A DNA stretch of 64,000 nt from Mycoplana azooxidifex (GCF_014196765.1 NZ_JACIEE010000012.1:1-64000); one strand, 5' to 3'; positions 9,634 to 18,508 are shown, counted from the stretch's first letter. Notes: generated by a model not told the origin, from the letters alone. Program-made: numbers and translations.

Positions 9634-10293
9634 ATGTCGGCTGCACTTGGTATTCGGGCCCACGACGCCTCGGCGGTCAAAGCCGACACGCCACTGGTTG
9701 TCGTCGTGGACGACGACGACGGGATGCGTGACGGCGTTAGGGATGTCCTGCGCTCGGTCGGCATCGATTCACTCGGGTTCGCTTCGACGACGGATCTCCT
9801 GGCTGAGCCGCTGCCCGACCGTCCGGGTTGTCTGATCCTCGACGTCCGTCTGCCCGGTCTGAGCGGGCTGGACCTCCAGACCAAGTTAAATGGCATGGGC
9901 AACAAACTTCCGATTGTCTTCATGACCGGGTACGCCGACGTCCCGATGAGCGTGCGTGCGATGAAAGCCGGGGCGACCGATTTCCTAACCAAGCCTTTCA
10001 GGGATCAGGAGATGCTCGACGCTGTCTCCGTGGCGATAGAACGCGACAGATCCCGACGTCTTGAACTCAGCGCCGCCAACGAGGCGGTCAAGTCCGCCTC
10101 ATCGCTTACTCCCCGTGAGCAGGAGGTGATGGAAGCCGTGGTCAGGGGGCTTCTGAACAAACAGGTCGCCCATCTCCTCGACATTTCCGAAGTCACGGTG
10201 AAAATCCACCGCGGCAACGTCATGCGGAAGATGAACGTGACGTCGCTCGCCGATCTGGTCCGCAAGGTCGAAATCCTCAAGTCTCTGGCCTGA
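9634..10293 (+). CDS. FixJ/NarL-type response regulator
   Basis: 219 residues. Receiver domain about 20-140 with acidic pocket VVVDDDDG, phospho-acceptor Asp70 in LILDVRLPG, and Lys in TKPFRDQE. LuxR-type HTH about 150-210 (LTPREQEVMEAVVRGLLNKQ, EVTVKIHRGNVMRKM). The linker and receiver style match FixJ/TodT regulators rather than NarL. GAGG sits 8 bases before the ATG. It is divergent from the MFS-kinase with a 208-base spacer, so it is the most likely cognate regulator. It probably controls uptake or catabolic genes not identifiable here. Confidence 0.92.
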   Translation: MSAALGIRAHDASAVKADTPLVVVVDDDDGMRDGVRDVLRSVGIDSLGFASTTDLLAEPLPDRPGCLILDVRLPGLSGLDLQTKLNGMGNKLPIVFMTGYADVPMSVRAMKAGATDFLTKPFRDQEMLDAVSVAIERDRSRRLELSAANEAVKSASSLTPREQEVMEAVVRGLLNKQVAHLLDISEVTVKIHRGNVMRKMNVTSLADLVRKVEILKSLA

Positions 10294-10432
10294 GTCCCTC
10301 CCCCGGCTTTGCCGTGGCGACCGACGACTTGGCAGCTGACGAGGGCTACCCATACAATCGTATTATTACAAATTCCCGCCAGTCCATCTAACTAGATGTC
10401 ACAGCCCGTAAGTCGGGGAAAAGGAACATCAG

Positions 10433-10795
10433 GTGTCTGGCGACAAAAAATCCGTAGCCATCGTCGACGACGACGAAGCGCTCCTCGAGGCCACATCCGG
10501 CTTTCTCGAGTCCATGGGCTATGACGCCCTCCCCTTTAGCTCTGGGCGTGAGTTTCTCGCCTATGATAATCTCGACTTTGTCTCGTTGCTGTTGACTGAC
10601 ATCAACATGCCGGAGATGACCGGGCTGGAGCTGCTGGAAATCGTGAAGCAGCGCTGGCCGGACATGCCGATCATCATGATGACGGCACTCAAAGACGAGG
10701 TTATCAGAAGGCGCGCGATCGCGGGCGGAGCCACGGAGCTTCTCCAGAAACCGATACTCGCCGACGATCTGATCAGATGCATCGAAGAGGCCTGA
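10433..10795 (+). CDS. single-domain response regulator (FixJ-type receiver)
   Basis: 120 residues starting at GTG 10433 with AAAGGAA 10 bases upstream. A receiver only: acidic pair AIVDDDEA, phospho-acceptor Asp56 in LLLTDINMPEMTG, Thr in MMTALKDE, Lys in LQKPILADDL. There is no output domain, so it may compete for phosphate with the upstream regulator, act as a phosphate sink, or work by protein contact. It lies 139 bases behind the FixJ-like gene and may share its promoter or have its own. Confidence 0.88.
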   Translation: MSGDKKSVAIVDDDEALLEATSGFLESMGYDALPFSSGREFLAYDNLDFVSLLLTDINMPEMTGLELLEIVKQRWPDMPIIMMTALKDEVIRRRAIAGGATELLQKPILADDLIRCIEEA

Positions 10796-11010
10796 TTTAA
10801 GGGGTTGGGTCGGTCAGGCGTCCGATTGGTCGTCTGACCGCACAGCTGTCTGTCTTTACGGCACCCGTAGCGTGTACGCCAAAAACGCCAGCTCGCGAGC
10901 TGAAAACCACTGATGTGGAACGACAGCAGTCCAACGGCCATGCGAGCGAACATTGCTTTCGACGATATTCGTTTGGAAATCAGGTCTCTTGTAAAAAAAA
11001 GGTCCCAGGA

Positions 11011-11057
11011 GGAGCGCCAAATGGCCGACAGGTTGTCCCTGTCGGCCATTTGCTCCG
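11011..11057 (-). terminator. strong hairpin and T-tract after the DUF992 gene
   Basis: A perfect 14-bp inverted repeat (arms 11019-11032 and 11038-11051, AAATGGCCGACAGG and complement) with a 5-base loop, extended by GGAGC/GCTCC outer pairing. Read on the minus strand, it follows the stop at 11077 and is followed about 10 bases later by eight T residues (complement of the A-run at 10993-11000). That fits an intrinsic terminator for the DUF992 gene, although the T-tract is farther away than usual. Confidence 0.6.
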
Positions 11058-11076
11058 CGTAGCGAAACTTCGGGTT

Positions 11077-11544
11077 TTACAACGCGGCCTTCAGTCGAAG
11101 CTGGGTTATACCCACCGAAATGTCGAGACCTTCCTGCCCACCGACAGCGACTGGCTGGAGGGAAAATGTTCCGTGTGTGCCGCCTGTCAGGATAACAGCG
11201 CCTCCGCCGACGCCAACCGCCGCCGACGCCTCGACGCCCCGATAAATGCCTTCGAGGTCGTAGGAAGGCTGCCTGCTGACGGCGTCCACCGCCCAGATAA
11301 GATTTGCCTTTTCGATCTCACCGATGTCAAAGCCGAAATTGTCGATCGATCCTGTGTATCTGACGGGCGTCCCCGGCTCGGACGGGTGGAAGACACAATC
11401 GACGTCTTGCTTGAAACCGATGATCTCCCCTTCGGAGCGCGAGAGGTCGCATTCCAGCCGCCCGGCGACGAAATGCTCGGACGCGGCTAGGGAAGGCTGG
11501 ATGGAGATCGCAGAAATTGACACGACTAGGGCAGTAAGGCGCAT
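11077..11544 (-). CDS. DUF992 secreted protein
   Basis: 155 residues from ATG 11544 (a TTG at 11559 would add five). Signal peptide about 1-20, ending near PSLAAS. The mature part matches the DUF992 pattern common in Rhizobiales: a Cys-containing first strand (GRLECDLS), DVDCVFHP, YTGSIDNFGFDIG, then GVEASAAVGVGGGAVILTGG and a C-terminal SLQPVAVGGQEGLDISVG. Two Cys residues could pair after export. The family has no established function; it is a small periplasmic beta-rich protein. It ends before the strong hairpin at 11011-11057. Confidence 0.85.
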   Translation of the reverse strand: MRLTALVVSISAISIQPSLAASEHFVAGRLECDLSRSEGEIIGFKQDVDCVFHPSEPGTPVRYTGSIDNFGFDIGEIEKANLIWAVDAVSRQPSYDLEGIYRGVEASAAVGVGGGAVILTGGTHGTFSLQPVAVGGQEGLDISVGITQLRLKAAL

Positions 11545-11717
11545 GGAGTTCTCTTTCAAAACGGAATTGCATTTGATCCGCTAGACCGCGCTCGTCATGG
11601 CGGTTGTCGCGCGGACAACGAGGTTGGCAACGCGGGTGGAAGCCGTTGCCGACCGTGGGAAGTTGTCATTCCGGAACCCGGTCAGCTTGTCGATTTCGGC
11701 TCCCCTGCTCTCGCAGG

Positions 11718-12269
11718 TCAGTTGAAGCGTGCGGTATTCGCCTCTTGACGTGTGGCCGATGGGACCCGCGTGCCGGACGGACGCTGGACGCCTTGGGAAG
11801 AACGACGCCAGCGGTTCGGTGTCGTGCCGAAGACCTTACGGAAGGTCTTGCAAAGGTGAGCTTGGTCGGCCATCCCGCAATCGAGCGCAATCTCGCTGAG
11901 CGCGGCGTCGGTTTCGGTGATAAGCTCCTTTGCAAGCTCCATACGTCGGCGCAGCACATAGTTGTACGGGCTTTCCTTGTACGCCGACTTGAAGACCCTG
12001 GAGAAGTAGGTCTTGCTGAGCTTCGTAAGGGCTGCAAGCTCCTCGACCTTGATCGTCTCCGTGAGGTGTTCCTCGATGAATTGCATGATCTTGCGACGCT
12101 GCCAGGGCAGAAGAAGGTCACGCTGGACAACATCTGAGGAAAGGTCAGGAAGCGAGATCGGGGCCTGGACGGCGGCAGGAACAGCGGCCGACAGGTCGAT
12201 ATCCGAGTCGATTGCCAGCGAAGCTGCTTCGATGATCTTGAGGTTCTTGGTGGGGGCGTAGGCATTCAT
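11718..12269 (-). CDS. AraC-family regulator, short form
   Basis: 183 residues from ATG 12269, chosen for GGAGAG 7 bases upstream; the frame is open further but without a good ribosome site. Residues about 75-175 hold two HTHs of the AraC type (IKVEELAALTKLSKTYFSRVFK and LSEIALDCGMADQAHLCKTF, ending TTPNRWRR). The N-terminal part (1-70) is short and lacks a cupin-like effector domain, so ligand sensing is doubtful. Rhizobial regulators of this size are often linked to stress or virulence genes; the target here is unknown. Confidence 0.85.
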   Translation of the reverse strand: MNAYAPTKNLKIIEAASLAIDSDIDLSAAVPAAVQAPISLPDLSSDVVQRDLLLPWQRRKIMQFIEEHLTETIKVEELAALTKLSKTYFSRVFKSAYKESPYNYVLRRRMELAKELITETDAALSEIALDCGMADQAHLCKTFRKVFGTTPNRWRRSSQGVQRPSGTRVPSATRQEANTARFN

Positions 12270-12573
12270 CGGTGCTCTCCGGGATTTGAATTTCGATGAG
12301 CAGATGTTGCCTTTCCGGCCACCTGAAATCTGTTCGGACCACCGTGTGTCGAGACCATACCTTCTGGTTATACGCGGCAGGCCAAAGCGTGATCTCGGTC
12401 TCAGAACCGTTGAGAATTTTGAGTAGGAGAGGTCAATGGCTGGCTGTGAAGCCACGGGCGCGATGAATCAGAACGGCACGGCCGACGCCTGCACCCGCAG
12501 CCGGAATGTGCAAGAAAAATGATCCGTGCCGGGAATACATGACCACAAGTCAGGTCAGAGGAACGACGTCGAG
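12270..12573. other. gap upstream of the AraC gene
   Basis: 304 bases of promoter region for the AraC-type gene and leader of the MocA-like fragment. I see no other gene. A good AGAGGA ribosome site occurs just before ATG 12574. Confidence 0.45.
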
Positions 12574-12708
12574 ATGCGGTCGAGAGTGGCGATTGCGATA
12601 CTTGCCGCTGGACGTTCGACACGAATGGGCAGCTTCAATAAGCTCCTGTCCATATTCGTCGATGTATCGAAAGCGGTGTTTTCCTCGCACATTGGCCAAG
12701 CGTGGTAG
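12574..12708 (+). pseudogene. MocA/MobA-like nucleotidyltransferase, N-terminal remnant
   Basis: 45 residues beginning MRSRVAIAILAAGRSTRMG then SFNKLLSIF, which is the nucleotide-binding signature (LAAGxSxRMG...KLL) of molybdenum-cofactor cytidylyl/guanylyltransferases. It has a normal ribosome site (AGAGGA). After KLLSIF the similarity ends and a stop follows at 12706-12708, so about 150 residues of the usual protein are missing. A matching C-terminal part of the same family occurs at about 20535-20863. Confidence 0.6.
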
Positions 12709-12783
12709 ACCGTTCCGAAAGCTGCCGCTGCGACATAGATGGCAAGAATGCGCCAATAGCAGACGTCACTCCGGTCTCATTCG

Positions 12784-13583
12784 CTATCGCGGCCCGAATG
12801 CTTGGATCAAAAAGTCAACGAACACCCTGATTTTCTGCGGGATGTGGCGGCGCTGGGCGTAGAAGGCAACAGGGAATAACCCTGTCCTGTGATGCACGCA
12901 TTCCTCACTGCCCGGGCAGAGTTCATCGTCAGGCGTTGCGGGACCTCGAAGTCGATAAACTTCCCATCGTGAGAGAACCTATGCATGTGCCCCCACTCAC
13001 CGCTGACCTGCGTCACAGATGGCCAGGATGTGATCTCATCAAGGGTTTTGGGAGGCCTGTGCCTTTCGCAGAACTCCGGCGACGCGACGAACACGATCCT
13101 TTGCGTGAAAATCTTCCGGGCAATCAGGGAAGTGTCGCTCAACGGTCCTACGCGGATCGCCACGTCGAACTGCTCGCCAATCAGATCGACCAATCGATTG
13201 CCGAAGTCGATCGAAATATCGAGCTGCGGGAAGCGCCGGCTGAACTCGGGAATCGCAGGTGCCAGGCACTCGTTGCCGAACGCCGTGACGCAGGAGACGC
13301 GCAACCGACCTTTCGGAGTTTCGTGACGCTCGCGGACCGCACTCCGCATCAGGTCGAGTTCCTCCAGGACCCCTACGCTCTTCTGAACGAACTCCGTCCC
13401 GGCATCCGTCAGGTTGAGTTGCCGGGTGGTACGGTTGAACAGTCGGACGCCGAGATCGGCCTCGAGCTCGGCCACGATCCGGCTCACCGAGGCCGCGGAA
13501 AGGCGGAGGTCCCGGCTAGCGGAAGAGAAACTATTGTGCCGCGCGACCGCGACGGCGACCTTCATGGCTTCGACAATGTCCAT
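12784..13583 (-). pseudogene. LysR-family regulator with 3' deletion/frameshift
   Basis: The frame from ATG 13583 gives 258 residues: HTH 1-60 (MDIVEAMKVAVAVARHNSF, SAASVSRIVAELEADLGV), then an effector domain. It breaks off after ACITGQGYSLLP into an unrelated tail ending at 12807. In another frame the sequence GLFPVAFYAQRRHIPQK then IRVFVDFLIQAFG, a typical LysR C-terminus, runs to a stop at 12784. The usual ~20-25 residues between these parts are absent, so the gene has an out-of-frame deletion near 12870-12890. DNA binding may survive. It is divergent from the oxidoreductase gene, its likely former target. Confidence 0.8.
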
Positions 13584-13688
13584 CGGCTATTCTTCCGAAT
13601 TCCAAAACAATGTTTCTCGAGTGGGACGGATTAACACGGAAGGCAAGCGCATGCATCAATGCCGGCAGCATTCACGATGGAGAGAAAG

Positions 13689-14693
13689 ATGGCCACCAAT
13701 CCAAGCTGGGTACTGAAGTCCTATCCTTCCGCCATGCCAACGGTGGAAAACTGGACGCTGGAGGATCGTATGGTGCCCCAGGCGAACGATGGCGAACTGC
13801 TGGTCAAGACGCTCTGGCTCTCGGTGGACCCCTATATGCGCGGCCGGATCAGCCCGGCAAAGAATTACGCCACGGGCTTCAAGCTGGGTGACCTCATGCG
13901 CGGGGGCGGAATTGGCGAGGTCGTTGCCTCCGAGTCCTCGGAGTTCAGGCCGGGTGACATCGTGACCAGCGACTATTTCGGATGGCAGCCTTTCAGCGTC
14001 ATCCGGGCCGCAACGGCAAAGACCGTAGCGACCGGGGAAGCACCGATACAGGCAGCGCTGAGCTACCTCGGCATGCCGGGTCTCACCGCCTACTTCGCCC
14101 TACTCAGGACAGGGCGTCCGAAGGCAGGTGAAACGGTCCTGATCTCGGCGGCGTCGGGAGCGGTCGGGCAGATTGCGGGCCAGGTCGCGCGTATCAAGGG
14201 CTTCGATCCCGTGGCCATTGCCGGATCGGACGCGAAGCTGGAATGGTGCAAGGAGCTCGGATATCGGACGGGTATCAATCATCGCACCTCGGCCGATCTC
14301 ATAGCAGACGTCGCCGCGGCATGTCCCAAAGGGGTGGATGTCTTCATCGACAACACGGCCGGCCCCATTCACGACGCCGCGATGTCCAACCTGAACACAT
14401 TCGGCAGGGTGGTCGTGGTTGGGACGATCGCTCTGGCCGACCGCTTCGACCAGCCCGATATCGGCCTGAGGCACCTCAGGAGAACGCTCATCACCCGCGC
14501 CCGGATAGAAGGGTTCCTGCTCGACGACCACGAGGCCGAATATCAAACAGCAATCGCCGATCTGTTGTTGTGGCACAGGCAGGGGCTGCTCCAGACGAGG
14601 GAGGATGTCGCCGAAGGGATCGAGACCGTGCCCCACGCCCTTGTCAGGATGCTGAAGGGAGAGAACTTCGGAAAGCAGTTGGTCAAATTGTGA
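13689..14693 (+). CDS. NADP-dependent medium-chain oxidoreductase (leukotriene B4 DH/curcumin reductase type)
   Basis: 334 residues from ATG 13689, preceded by GGAGAG; an earlier ATG at 13659 lacks a site. Zinc-free medium-chain dehydrogenase/reductase: N-terminal VDPYMRGRI signature of the NADP-dependent alkenal double-bond reductase subfamily, and Rossmann motif SAASGAVGQIAGQVARIKG. It probably reduces alpha,beta-unsaturated carbonyls using NADPH. Divergent from the damaged LysR gene with a 105-base spacer, the usual arrangement for regulation by an electrophile-responsive LysR. Confidence 0.9.
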   Translation: MATNPSWVLKSYPSAMPTVENWTLEDRMVPQANDGELLVKTLWLSVDPYMRGRISPAKNYATGFKLGDLMRGGGIGEVVASESSEFRPGDIVTSDYFGWQPFSVIRAATAKTVATGEAPIQAALSYLGMPGLTAYFALLRTGRPKAGETVLISAASGAVGQIAGQVARIKGFDPVAIAGSDAKLEWCKELGYRTGINHRTSADLIADVAAACPKGVDVFIDNTAGPIHDAAMSNLNTFGRVVVVGTIALADRFDQPDIGLRHLRRTLITRARIEGFLLDDHEAEYQTAIADLLLWHRQGLLQTREDVAEGIETVPHALVRMLKGENFGKQLVKL

Positions 14694-14939
14694 TGCGGGA
14701 ATGATCGGAACCGTTCGCGCTCGGCATGACACAATGGGGCCAATAGGCCAATAGGAGTCCAACCCTCAGGTCTTCATAGCGCCCTTATAGTGGTCATCGA
14801 GCCACCGGTCGCTGTTGCTGCAAAGCGGACATGACGCAGCAGCCACGCGGGGCGGAGTTGCGCCATCAGCGGACATTGCTTCCCGCACGCCTGGTCGTTT
14901 TCCTTCGCCGTGGTTCAAGCTGTGACTGCGCCTCTTTCG

Positions 14940-15308
14940 CTACGCGGCATCAAGATGATCATCGCGGGCTACTAGGTTGCGTCGAGTAAGCCACCCGTGA
15001 CCCCAGTCCCGCAGCCCGAGCAGAATGGGCGCGAGCGTTCTGCCTTCCTCGGTTATCGAATACTCCACCTTGGGCGGGATGACCGCGAACACCTTCCGTG
15101 CCACAAGCCCATCGTCCTCAAGCTCTCTAAGCTGCTTGATCAGAAGACGCTGGGAGCAGTCTCCCAGCTCTCGCTTCAGGGCATTGAACCGGAGTGTCCC
15201 CTTCAAAAGGTGATACAGGATCATGCCCTTCCATTTGCCGCTGATAAGATTGAGCGCCGCGTACATCGTGCAGCCGGGTACCTCGTCGTAGTTCCGATCC
15301 TTGTTCAT
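14940..15308 (-). CDS. HxlR-family regulator
   Basis: 122 residues. Winged helix of the HxlR/YodB type: near-N-terminal Cys in VPGCTMYAALNLISGKWK, recognition region LRFNALKRELGDCSQRLLIKQLRELE and wing VEYSITEEGRTLAPIL. Members sense quinones, aldehydes or hypochlorite by thiol chemistry at the N-terminal Cys. Divergent from the quinone-oxidoreductase-like gene at 15449; the 140-base spacer contains a dyad at 15325-15340 that could be its operator. Confidence 0.9.
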   Translation of the reverse strand: MNKDRNYDEVPGCTMYAALNLISGKWKGMILYHLLKGTLRFNALKRELGDCSQRLLIKQLRELEDDGLVARKVFAVIPPKVEYSITEEGRTLAPILLGLRDWGHGWLTRRNLVARDDHLDAA

Positions 15309-15324
15309 TCCGACCTCGTTTACG

Positions 15325-15340
15325 GTATACTTCTGTACAC
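15325..15340. promoter_or_regulatory. possible HxlR operator
   Basis: Imperfect dyad GTATACTTCTGTACAC between the divergent hxlR-type gene and the oxidoreductase. The arms pair at five of six positions around a 4-base centre. Position and symmetry fit an HxlR/YodB-type site; binding is inferred. Confidence 0.4.
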
Positions 15341-15448
15341 TATGTGCATTCGATTACCGTATTTTCAGTTTCGCTTCCAGTTGCGAAATGCGTCCGACCA
15401 TTCGCGCTGCGTTCAAGGCGTGAAGAAGAGATACAAGGAACATGCAAC

Positions 15449-16438
15449 ATGACGAGAGTTGCTCGCTTTCATGAATACGGGGAACCCGATGTTCTCCAGA
15501 TCGACGACATCGACGTTTCCGCCCCGGCAAGCGACGAGGTGCAAATCGCAGTCAAGGCCATCGGTCTTAACCGCGCCGAGGTGATGTTTCGCCGCCACGC
15601 ATATCTGCAGGAGGCCGAGTTCCCTTCGATGCTCGGTTATGAAGCGTCAGGAACGATCACCGCGATCGGAGATGCGGTTACGGGCTTTGCCGAAGGCGAC
15701 GCGGTCAGCGTCATTCCAATTCTCGACATGGCACGCTGGGGCACCTACGGCGAGGTCATCAACGTGCCCGGCCGTCACGTCGTGAAGCACCCGGAGAACC
15801 TGTCGTTCGAACAGGCGGCTGCATCGTGGATGCAGTATGTCACGGCCTGGGGCGCGCTGATCGAACAGGCAAAGCTCACGACGAATGAGTTCGTGATCGT
15901 GTCTGCGGCATCAAGCAGTGTCGGCGTCGCCGCAATCCAGATCGGTCGCAGCGTCGGCGCGACGGTGATTGCCACAACGCGGACAAGGTCGAAGGTGGAA
16001 GCCCTGATCAAGGCAGGCGCGCATCATGTCATCGCGATGGAAGAAGACGATCTTGCAGCCCGCGTTACGGAATTCACCGAGGGCAAAGGCGCGCGCGTTG
16101 TGTTCGATCCCATTGGCGGCCCGGCCATCGCGCAGCTTGCGGACTGCATGGCGGTTGGCGGTATCCTGCTTGAATACGGTGCTCTCAGCCCGGACGAAGG
16201 CCCGTTCCCCCAGTTCGCCGTCCTTGGCAAGAGCCTGACATTGAAGGGGTATCTCTACACGGAGATTGTCTCTGACGACGCGATCCTTTCCCGCGCGAAG
16301 ACCTTCATCAATGACGGGCTGCGCTCTGGGTCTCTCGATCCATTGATCTCGCGCACGTTCGGCTTTGATGACATTCGCGAAGCGACGCGCTTCTTGGAAA
16401 GCAACGAGCAGATCGGCAAGATCGTCGTCACTGTCTAA
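15449..16438 (+). CDS. zinc-free quinone oxidoreductase/alcohol dehydrogenase family protein
   Basis: 329 residues from ATG 15449 (AAGGA upstream); the open frame upstream has no ribosome site. Medium-chain reductase of the quinone oxidoreductase class: N-terminal GroES-like domain 1-120 (GLNRAEVMFRRHAYL), NADPH-binding VSAASSSVGVAAIQIGRSVG about 152-171, no structural-zinc cysteines. It probably reduces quinones or enals with NADPH. Paired divergently with the HxlR gene; 65 bases later comes the F420-reductase-like gene on the same strand, separated by a hairpin at 16446-16477. Confidence 0.9.
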   Translation: MTRVARFHEYGEPDVLQIDDIDVSAPASDEVQIAVKAIGLNRAEVMFRRHAYLQEAEFPSMLGYEASGTITAIGDAVTGFAEGDAVSVIPILDMARWGTYGEVINVPGRHVVKHPENLSFEQAAASWMQYVTAWGALIEQAKLTTNEFVIVSAASSSVGVAAIQIGRSVGATVIATTRTRSKVEALIKAGAHHVIAMEEDDLAARVTEFTEGKGARVVFDPIGGPAIAQLADCMAVGGILLEYGALSPDEGPFPQFAVLGKSLTLKGYLYTEIVSDDAILSRAKTFINDGLRSGSLDPLISRTFGFDDIREATRFLESNEQIGKIVVTV

Positions 16439-16445
16439 CCCGCCA

Positions 16446-16477
16446 CGGCTATGGCGGAGTTTCTCCCGCCATAGCCG
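16446..16477 (+). terminator. intergenic hairpin
   Basis: Perfect 12-bp stem CGGCTATGGCGG/CCGCCATAGCCG with an 8-base loop between the two oxidoreductase genes. There is no T-tract on either side, so it may be an attenuating or mRNA-stabilising structure rather than a true terminator. Confidence 0.45.
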
Positions 16478-16503
16478 CGAAACAACAGGATGGAAACACG
16501 ATC

Positions 16504-17250
16504 ATGAAAATAGGAATTCTTGGCGTCGGCCACATCGGAAAGACCCTGGTTCGTACTCTCAGCGAGGCAGGGCATGATGTGAAGGTCGCAAATTCGCGCG
16601 GGCCGGAGACAATCCCTTCCGAGGTGCTTGCCTTTGGCGGCAGGGCAGTCACTGCTGAGGAAGCTGTGAAAGACGCAGATGCGATCATCCTCTCAATCCC
16701 GCTGAACCGCATACCGGGCATCGCGCCATTGCTGGCGACCGTGCCCGAGGACACGGTGGTGATCGACACCTCGAACTACTATCCAATGCGGGACGACAAG
16801 ATCACAGAGATCGAAGAGGGTAAGGTCGAAAGCGTCTGGGTCTCCGAGCAACTAGGCCGCCCGATCGTGAAAGCGTGGAACGCAATCGGCTCGGACTCCT
16901 TTGCGCGGAAAGGCAAGCCCAAGGGGAGCGCTGATCGGATCGCCATCCCTGTTGCGGCTGACCGGGACCGGGATCGCGAGGTGGGGCTGAGACTCGTCGA
17001 AAGCTCGGGTCTCGATGCGGTTTACTCCGGCACGATTGCCGAATCCTGGCGGCAGCAGCCCGGCGCTCCCGGCTACTGCACCGACCTTACCCGTGAAGAG
17101 ATGCCCGATGCGCTGGCGAAGGCCGAGAAAGCTCGACTGCCAAGGCGGCGTGATCTTGTTGTCGCGGCCATTCAGGAAAGGGTCGGCGACGCAACGACTA
17201 ATCCGGACGCAGACTTTGGTGTCCGCCTGGCTCGGGCTATCTGCATGTGA
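16504..17250 (+). CDS. NADPH-dependent F420 reductase-like oxidoreductase
   Basis: 248 residues. N-terminal Rossmann fold with ILGVGHIGKTLVRTLSEAGH and a phosphate-binding NSRGPET loop that suggests NADP(H). The body matches the NAD(P)-binding/coenzyme F420-dependent NADP oxidoreductase family, common in bacteria that lack F420 and there of unknown substrate. Downstream of the quinone oxidoreductase on the same strand; the two may answer the same HxlR regulator. No membrane segments. Confidence 0.85.
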   Translation: MKIGILGVGHIGKTLVRTLSEAGHDVKVANSRGPETIPSEVLAFGGRAVTAEEAVKDADAIILSIPLNRIPGIAPLLATVPEDTVVIDTSNYYPMRDDKITEIEEGKVESVWVSEQLGRPIVKAWNAIGSDSFARKGKPKGSADRIAIPVAADRDRDREVGLRLVESSGLDAVYSGTIAESWRQQPGAPGYCTDLTREEMPDALAKAEKARLPRRRDLVVAAIQERVGDATTNPDADFGVRLARAICM

Positions 17251-17358
17251 CGCCATGCCTGGCCGCTTTTCAGCCGCCAGCCATGCAGTCCCCAATTTCG
17301 ACATGTCGGCTTAGGGCCGACGGCAGTCTTCCCCTTCGCGCCAAAAGCAGTCATTGAG

Positions 17359-18171
17359 TTAGCGGTGTCGCCAGACCTTCGCCGCCGAGATCAGCAGGAT
17401 CGCAGCGAGGGCGGGCAGCAGGAACGCGTTCGGCACTATGCCTAGCAGGAGGCCGCCGACGAAGATACCGACAATCGAGCCCGCCGCCATGACCAGTAGG
17501 AAGATCTTGTTACGGCCGAGAACCGAAAAACTCTGATCGCGGCTGTAGCGGGTGAATCCGACCAGCATCGTAGGCAGGCTCACGGCCAGGGAGAGGCTTC
17601 CGGCCAATTTGATATCCGCCCCGAAAAGCAGGACCAGCGTCGGGATCAGCAGCTCGCCGCCCGCCACGCCGAGCAGGGAAGCCACGATTCCGATGATGAA
17701 GCCTGCCACCACGCCTGCGATCATCTGGGCCACGCCCGTGAGAAGCGCTTGGCCTGCTGTCGCGTCATGGCCGATCACCAGGATGACGGCGATCGCAACC
17801 AGCATCGCGGCAATCACCTTGTAGAGGGTCGCAGACTTCAGACGAGTTGCCCATCCAGCCCCAAGCCACGCCCCGAGCAGGCTGCCGGCGAGCAGATTTA
17901 CGATGATTGGCCAATTCTCGACGATTGTGCCGAAGGGCACTGTCGTGGCCCGGAACGGGAGAGCGGTGGCAACGACGACCAGGCTCATGGCCTTGTTCAG
18001 GATGACCGCCTCAAGGGCCGCAAAATTGAACAGGCCAATCAGGAGAGGCAGCCGGAATTCAGCTCCTCCGAGGCCAATCAACCCACCGAGGGCACCGATA
18101 ATTCCACCACCCGCAAAGGCCATTGGGAGATTTTGAAATGTAGGCGGTAAGGCGGGCAGATTCTGAGACAT
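17359..18171 (-). CDS. TauE/SafE-family permease
   Basis: 270 residues with about eight predicted membrane helices and the family's paired glycine-rich repeats: GGIIGALGGLIGLGGAEFRL near residue 22 and GIVASLLGVAGGELLIPTL near 160. The family exports sulfite, sulfoacetate or other small organosulfur anions; the substrate here is not defined. Ribosome site is weak (AGCGGA). The start lies close to an IS66 remnant, so its native promoter may have been lost. No sulfur gene is adjacent. Confidence 0.85.
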   Translation of the reverse strand: MSQNLPALPPTFQNLPMAFAGGGIIGALGGLIGLGGAEFRLPLLIGLFNFAALEAVILNKAMSLVVVATALPFRATTVPFGTIVENWPIIVNLLAGSLLGAWLGAGWATRLKSATLYKVIAAMLVAIAVILVIGHDATAGQALLTGVAQMIAGVVAGFIIGIVASLLGVAGGELLIPTLVLLFGADIKLAGSLSLAVSLPTMLVGFTRYSRDQSFSVLGRNKIFLLVMAAGSIVGIFVGGLLLGIVPNAFLLPALAAILLISAAKVWRHR

Positions 18172-18239
18172 CGATATAGTCCGCTGAAGATATCGCCATC
18201 CCTAGCTGAGCCATCAGAAATCACCAAGATGAGATTGGA

Positions 18240-18500
18240 TTGCAAAGGCCGCTTCGGGCCGACGGCAGACTTTAGCCGTCTTAGATGCCAGGCGGCGCGG
18301 CCGACCCAGTCGGCAAGAGTCGACCGGTCGAGATCGATCCCCTGGCGTTTGTAGATTTGCGCCTGCCTGTAGAGCGGCAAGTGATCGGCATTACTTCGAG
18401 ACCAGCACCTGGGCGACGGTCGCCTCGGTCGGAATGCCGCCCTCGATCAGCCGCGCGGGTGCTGCAGCCTGGACGACGACTTCACCTTTACCGCTCCCGA
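18240..18500 (-). pseudogene. IS66 TnpB/TnpC fused remnant
   Basis: Reading the minus strand from 18500: VIGPSGAVKV (start of IS66 TnpB) runs straight into APARLIEGGIPTEATVAQVL, an internal part of TnpC. After one extra base at about 18388 the frame continues as HLPLYRQAQIYKRQGIDLD then RSTLADWVGRAAWHL. It stops matching near 18245. So nearly all of TnpB and most of TnpC are deleted. The remnant is inactive. Confidence 0.75.
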
Positions 18501-18508
18501 CGGCCCGA

